A DNA stretch of 64,000 nt, taken from assembly GCF_014646135.1 (NCBI RefSeq), contig NZ_BMMW01000006.1, positions 1 through 64,000 on the forward strand, given 5' to 3'. The stretch comes from Nocardia camponoti. GTDB taxonomy: Bacteria; Actinomycetota; Actinomycetes; Mycobacteriales; Mycobacteriaceae. This document shows positions 60,415 through 64,000 of the stretch, piece by piece; positions within the stretch are counted from its first letter, which is position 1, and the number at the start of each line of letters is the position of its first letter. Below the pieces are notes generated by a model. The model worked only from the letters and a program-made list of their open reading frames with translations, did no database searches and was not told the DNA's origin. The position numbers and the translations under genes were made by a program.

Positions 60415-61094
60415 AACTTTGGGTTCCCATTACAGCGCTAGCGACCGTATTTCTTACGACTGCGTGCGTGAATGTAATCGACCTTGTCGACCCGCCACAG
60501 TACCCACCGCCCAGCCAAGACGAATTGATCGCGGCGCGCGAGAAAATGGAGCGCATCCCGCGACTGGAGGAGGTCACGGCACAACTATTCCCGCATGTCG
60601 ACGAAATAGTGGCCGTCATCAATCAGACGAATCCGCAGCTCCACGTGACCTCAGCGAACCTCCTTGATATGTGGCTCGATGCCGAAACCGTGCAGAAAAC
60701 CAAGAGGGAACTTGGGGTCGACGACGTAGAACTCGACGCCTGCAGGGACTTGATCGCGCCCAAGGTCGGTGGCGTCGGACGCGGACGTGGCGCGCGCACG
60801 GCGGGAGAAATTTCGCCAGAGTCGTGGCAAGCGGTTCGAGCCAAAGTCATCAGCAGCGGCCGAGCCCTACAGATGACCGAGCGGATACCCTCGCCGCCAG
60901 CCAAAGGTGACGGTCCAACGCGCCGCTCGATCGAGATGTACGCGCCAGACGGGGCAAGTATCGAGGTCTACAACGAGTTCGTCGAGAACACGGGATGGGT
61001 AATAACTGTGGCCGGTGAAACCGGATGCCGAATTGCCAACGACCCGGCCAAGTTTGGCGTCACCATGACGTCCGTGCCGGGGAAACCTAAGTGA
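60411..61094 (+). CDS. Lipoprotein of unknown function, coupled to the effector
   Basis: A 227-residue exported lipoprotein. The signal peptide ends in lipobox LTTAC (Cys19). The mature part is hydrophilic and helical with one apparent disulfide pair (Cys in LDACRDL and in GETGCRIAN). I recognise no named domain. Its ATG overlaps the hydrolase stop by 4 nt, and its stop overlaps the next lipoprotein. Position next to a secreted lipase-fold protein makes a surface partner or immunity protein conceivable. Confidence 0.75.
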   Translation: MKLWVPITALATVFLTTACVNVIDLVDPPQYPPPSQDELIAAREKMERIPRLEEVTAQLFPHVDEIVAVINQTNPQLHVTSANLLDMWLDAETVQKTKRELGVDDVELDACRDLIAPKVGGVGRGRGARTAGEISPESWQAVRAKVISSGRALQMTERIPSPPAKGDGPTRRSIEMYAPDGASIEVYNEFVENTGWVITVAGETGCRIANDPAKFGVTMTSVPGKPK

Positions 61095-61675
61095 TGGGGA
61101 CAGCGATCGTGAAGAAGAATGCACTGCGGGGCCGCCGCTCGGCGCTGTTGGTTGGACCAGCGCTGGTCGCGTGCGCGGTGGGCGCGTGCTCGACGACACC
61201 AACAGATTCCCCGCCCACACCTGCGACGACCGTCGCCGCCAAGGCCGACTTCGACCCGTGCTCGGACTTGCCAGCTGCATACCTCCAGCGCGAAGGCCTC
61301 AAGCGCTTGGGTGAGCCCGAATCTCTCGACAACGGCACTCTCAAGACGCACGGCTGCGCCTACATCAGCCATGGCGGTCTCGGCTACGACGTTCGAATCG
61401 TTCGAACCACGACCACGCTCGATCAGATACGCGCGAAATTCCCAGATTCCTATCGAGAGGAGCAGTTTTCCGGTCGCCGCGGCGCGTTTTATTCACTGTT
61501 TCCCCGACAGCAGGATCGCGGCGAAAGCTGCGTGGTCAATGTCGAGACGCGGAACGGCAGCTTGGAATTCGATTTGTCAAATTCCAAGTCGACCGAAACG
61601 GGCAATATCGATAGCTGTGCATTGGTGCGAAATATCGTGACGGGCGTACTGCCCTATGTCCCAGCGGAGGCATGA
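61091..61675 (+). CDS. DUF3558 lipoprotein
   Basis: A 194-residue lipoprotein with a signal peptide and lipobox AVGAC (about Cys33). The DUF3558 pattern follows: DFDPCSDLP, a Cys in THGCAYISH, GYDVRIVRT, and later Cys in GESCVVN and IDSCALV. These paired Cys are usual for this actinobacterial family, whose role is unknown. It starts at GTG 61091 (4-nt overlap) or ATG 61094. Confidence 0.85.
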   Translation: MMGTAIVKKNALRGRRSALLVGPALVACAVGACSTTPTDSPPTPATTVAAKADFDPCSDLPAAYLQREGLKRLGEPESLDNGTLKTHGCAYISHGGLGYDVRIVRTTTTLDQIRAKFPDSYREEQFSGRRGAFYSLFPRQQDRGESCVVNVETRNGSLEFDLSNSKSTETGNIDSCALVRNIVTGVLPYVPAEA

Positions 61676-61676
61676 G

Positions 61677-62087
61677 TTGAGCGCATTCAAAGACCTGACG
61701 ACTCAGGCGCAGGCAGGCGCACTTGGCCTAAGCGCGGACCCATCCGCGTTCGTCAGCCTGGAAAAGGCGTGCATTGACCGCATTACCGCGATCGCTGCCA
61801 TCAAGAAGAAGGTCCGAACCGTCGCCGATAACGAGGTGTGGGGCATCGGAGAAGGAGCCGCGGTTCTCACGTCGGCACAGACGATGGTGCGCCGGTTCCG
61901 GGAGAAGGGTGCCGACGGCCCAAATAACGCGCACGACGTCTTGGACGAACACCAGACGACCGCACGCGAAATGTTGACCTTGTTCCGGACGATTCGCCAG
62001 CGCCTTGAGGAAGCGGACTCTGCCTTCGCCGCGCAATTCAAGCAACTCGCAACTGCGGCGGGTATCGACACAGGGAGCGTGAAGTGA
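61677..62087 (+). CDS. Helical WXG100-like protein
   Basis: A 136-residue, almost entirely helical protein without signal peptide. A Trp-Gly turn (NEVWGIGEG) near residue 53 lies between helices, reminiscent of WXG100 proteins but longer. The start is an unusual TTG at 61677, supported by GGAGG 6 nt upstream and by the protein opening LSAFKDLTTQAQ. No closer ATG or GTG is in frame. It is coupled to the next gene by GTGA. Confidence 0.7.
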   Translation: MSAFKDLTTQAQAGALGLSADPSAFVSLEKACIDRITAIAAIKKKVRTVADNEVWGIGEGAAVLTSAQTMVRRFREKGADGPNNAHDVLDEHQTTAREMLTLFRTIRQRLEEADSAFAAQFKQLATAAGIDTGSVK

Positions 62088-63283
62088 AAGCCTTCGACCC
62101 ACCCTCAATCACCAACCCCGAAAACGTCGACCACCTAACCCACCAACAAATCATCGACGCCTTCAACGCCGTCATCAACGAAACCCACTCGATGGTCACT
62201 ACCTGGCAGCAAAGCAAGGTCGACTTTCGCGAATCAACCGCTTCCTTCCTCGCCGCGATCCGCGCAGCGGCGGACGGCAAGTGGACCGGCGCATCCGCCG
62301 ACGCCGCCATCACCGCAACCACCCACTACGCCGCCGCAGCCGACGACCTCGACGAACTCTTCGCCGACATGTCCAACGTCGTGAACAACACCGCGACCAT
62401 CGCCGTCATGGCGAAGGCGTTCATGCCGAAAGTTGTTGCGGTAACGGCGAATCAAACCACGGATCCGCAGGAATACGACAAGCAGTCCCGCGAAGCGAAG
62501 GAAGCCCAGGACGAGGCGCGCCGGATCATGCGTGGCCGCTACATCGTCGGCTTCCAGCACCAGGACACCCAAATCCCGACGTTCCCGCCCGCAACCAAGG
62601 TGGTCGCCGCAGGTCCCGGCGCGGACGGTGGAAACCCTTCCGGCGCACCAGGTTCCAACGTGGTTGGCGTACCGGGTTCTTCGCCAAGCGCGCCGGGAGC
62701 GGGCCAGCCGGGCGCGAACCCAGCGCAACCGTCGCCAGACAGCACCGTCCCCGCCGGAGCGGACGAATCGCTCACCGGCGGCTCCCCGCAAAACGGCACC
62801 GACGACAGCAAAACCCAAACGGCAGGCACAACCCAATCCCCAAGCCAGCCAACAACTTCGACACCTGCCGACACCGCACGCCCGAACACTTCGCCCTCAA
62901 CAAACCCGACCATCCCCGGCGCTCCGGGCGGCCGAGCTGGCACTCCATCGGGCGGTGCCCCGGGCGGCCGAGCAGGCACTCCATCGGGCGGCACCCCAGG
63001 CTCTCCCTCGCGCCCGCAGGTCCCGGGCTCGTCGATCGCAGCCCCGGGCGGCGGCGCGCAATCCTCCCCAGCCGCCGCCCGCGCGGGCTCCCCAGGCGCA
63101 CACGGCGCGAGCGGCCCCATGGGCGGCGCGCCAATGGGCGGCCGACCCGGCGACGACAAGGAAAAGCAAGACCGAAAGGTCAACCTGGTGCACCCCGAAA
63201 ACACCGAAGAACTGCTGGGCGTCATCAAGTTCGTCCCGCCCGTCCTCGGCGCGGACCCGACCATCGACGACGGTGACCGATGA
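62084..63283 (+). CDS. WXG/PPE-like protein with Gly/Pro-rich tail (EspB-like)
   Basis: A 399-residue protein. The first 160 residues are helical with the WXG turn KWTGAS (Trp67-Gly69) and HYAAAADDLDEL, where the Asp is one residue beyond the canonical YxxxD spacing. Residues 165-360 are a low-complexity Gly/Pro/Ser/Ala tail. The last 40 residues are folded again (NLVHPENTEELLGVIKFVPP). The layout resembles EspB, a secreted ESX-1 substrate, and PPE proteins. GTG start at 62084, and the stop overlaps the EspG-like start. Confidence 0.75.
   Translation: MKAFDPPSITNPENVDHLTHQQIIDAFNAVINETHSMVTTWQQSKVDFRESTASFLAAIRAAADGKWTGASADAAITATTHYAAAADDLDELFADMSNVVNNTATIAVMAKAFMPKVVAVTANQTTDPQEYDKQSREAKEAQDEARRIMRGRYIVGFQHQDTQIPTFPPATKVVAAGPGADGGNPSGAPGSNVVGVPGSSPSAPGAGQPGANPAQPSPDSTVPAGADESLTGGSPQNGTDDSKTQTAGTTQSPSQPTTSTPADTARPNTSPSTNPTIPGAPGGRAGTPSGGAPGGRAGTPSGGTPGSPSRPQVPGSSIAAPGGGAQSSPAAARAGSPGAHGASGPMGGAPMGGRPGDDKEKQDRKVNLVHPENTEELLGVIKFVPPVLGADPTIDDGDR
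62917..63000 (+). repeat. In-frame tandem repeat in the EspB-like gene
   Basis: About two and a half copies of a 36-nt unit encode Gly-Arg-Ala-Gly-Thr-Pro-Ser-Gly-Gly-(Ala/Thr)-Pro-Gly. The copies differ mostly at third codon positions. Such a unit can expand or contract without shifting the frame. Confidence 0.6.
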
Positions 63284-64000
63284 CAACCTGGATCTTCCCG
63301 ATCGAGGATTTCGCCGCCCTCTGGTACGCCCCAGCGGCCGACCGAATGCTGTACCCGTTGGAATACCTGAGCCGGTTCAGTCACATGAACGAGTTGCTCG
63401 CGCACCGCGCGGAAGTGCGGCGCGAGTGGTCCGAGCAAGGGCGCTTAGACATGGACGAAGCCGAAAAGCTCACGCGCGCAAGGCAAATCCTCGTCGCTCC
63501 GGAAGCATGGACCGAGGTGAATGGCTTCGGCCAGGATGGTGCCATCCGCTTCACCGCGGCCCGCCACGCGAACCACTGCGCGACAGCGGAGCAGTCCGCC
63601 GACGGCGAACGCGTCCGACTTCGCCTGACCGCAGCCGAAAAACTCACCGCCGCGACAGCCGCGGCCCTGCCGAAATCGCCGCCCGGCACGCAACCCCCGG
63701 TCCGCTTCCACCAGGCCGACCTGGCACCGCAAGACCCGACGTTGGTTACCTATTCGAACGCCCGAACCCCCCGCGACCGCTACCGCCAGCTACGCCGCCA
63801 ACCGTGCACGTCAGCGGGCACAATCCACCTTTTCGCAGGTCCTCGCGACACCCAGGGCGCGCCGCAAATCCCCGCAACGACCCTGGAATGGCACGACCGC
63901 CCGGGCGGCCGCTACCTCGAGTCGGGCAAGACCACACGCACCATCCGCCCAGGAACTCCCCGAGCAATCACGGAACACCTAACCCGCTACTTAGCCGAAA
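63280..64000 (+). CDS. EspG-family type VII secretion chaperone, cut by the window edge
   Basis: The first 240 residues of a protein that runs off the right edge. It opens MTTWIFPIEDFAALWYAP and continues with ARQILVAPEAWTEVNGFGQ, RFTAARH and a late YRQLRRQPCTSAGTIHLFAG. This is the pattern of EspG proteins that bind PE/PPE-type substrates in the cytosol and hand them to the ESX machine. EspG is usually 260-290 residues, so most of it is present. ATG at 63280 overlaps the stop of the EspB-like gene. Confidence 0.82.
   Translation, partial: MTTWIFPIEDFAALWYAPAADRMLYPLEYLSRFSHMNELLAHRAEVRREWSEQGRLDMDEAEKLTRARQILVAPEAWTEVNGFGQDGAIRFTAARHANHCATAEQSADGERVRLRLTAAEKLTAATAAALPKSPPGTQPPVRFHQADLAPQDPTLVTYSNARTPRDRYRQLRRQPCTSAGTIHLFAGPRDTQGAPQIPATTLEWHDRPGGRYLESGKTTRTIRPGTPRAITEHLTRYLAE

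Noticed and set aside
62600..63160. Possible CRISPR-like array in the repetitive stretch
   Set aside because: The repeats are in-frame codons of a Gly/Pro-rich protein tail, with no regular spacers and no cas genes nearby.

Overview
The window is one stretch of a high-GC actinobacterial chromosome. The organism is almost certainly a mycolic-acid bacterium (Mycobacteriales; a Nocardia- or Rhodococcus-like genus fits best). Evidence for this is an EspC/EspG/DUF3558-type VII secretion locus at the right edge, a homologue of the mycobacterial lipase/acyl-CoA-synthetase fusion Rv1683 in the same neighbourhood as mpg and tyrS as I recall it for M. tuberculosis, a KstR-type operator, and a tandem pair of tiny PorH/PorA-like peptide genes. 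Genes are densely packed, many start at GTG, and many overlap by 4 nt (ATGA/GTGA), so several operons can be read directly.

Layout. 1-531: leader and two promoters of an rRNA operon transcribed leftwards out of the window. 532-4159 (minus): tyrS, a DoxX protein, mpg and an LtrA-like protein with a damaged N-terminus. 4280-5800: multicopper oxidase. 5797-11084: Trm112-like protein and a surface-glycan module (GtrA, large YfhO-like membrane protein, GT2 transferase, RffA-type aminotransferase). 11176-14133: Rv1683-like fusion protein. 14451-17834: bPH-like protein, then a hydantoin/allantoin module (racemase, NCS1 permease, GntR/FCD regulator). 17944-20399: serine hydrolase and threonine dehydratase. 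20448-24510: DUF998, AraC and TetR genes divergent from a Rox/PgaE-type flavin monooxygenase. 24507-25925: argH, with its own ARG box. 26152-28225: two tiny peptide genes, aldose epimerase and a metal-dependent hydrolase behind a KstR-like box. 28225-30145: two polytopic membrane proteins. 30650-35597: HAD phosphatase, phosphonate-type ABC transporter and RpiR regulator. 35606-41409: argCJBDF-argR. 41441-43443: CPA2 antiporter and a VapBC module. 43561-50830: a sugar-acid/amino-sugar-acid catabolic cluster. 50946-57371: small secreted peptide, ppc, TetR, secreted lipase, VOC protein, acetyltransferase. 57642-64000: YbaB-like protein and a type VII secretion effector operon ending in a truncated EspG-like gene.

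How the genes work together. The 43.6-50.8 kb cluster reads as a complete route for an N-acylated 2-amino-sugar acid. GntP permease imports it, the D-aminoacylase deacylates it, a D-serine-dehydratase/D-threonine-aldolase-fold PLP enzyme deaminates it with RidA clearing the imine, 2-keto-3-deoxygluconate kinase phosphorylates the product, and KDPG aldolase splits it to pyruvate and glyceraldehyde-3-phosphate, all under an IclR regulator. N-acetyl-D-glucosaminate is the substrate that best fits this chemistry; it is an inference. Arginine synthesis is split into argCJBDF-R and argH about 10 kb away, each behind a matching 26-bp ARG-box-like sequence; argG is not in the window. At the right edge an EspC-like protein, a DUF1023 lipase-fold protein, two lipoproteins, two WXG-like helical proteins and EspG are translationally coupled, which suggests a secreted lipase effector with surface-anchored partners.

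Two approximately 75-nt long-hairpin elements with closely matching arms (54624-54698 and 57478-57551) are not explained by any gene. No CRISPR array, insertion sequence, prophage or tRNA gene was found.
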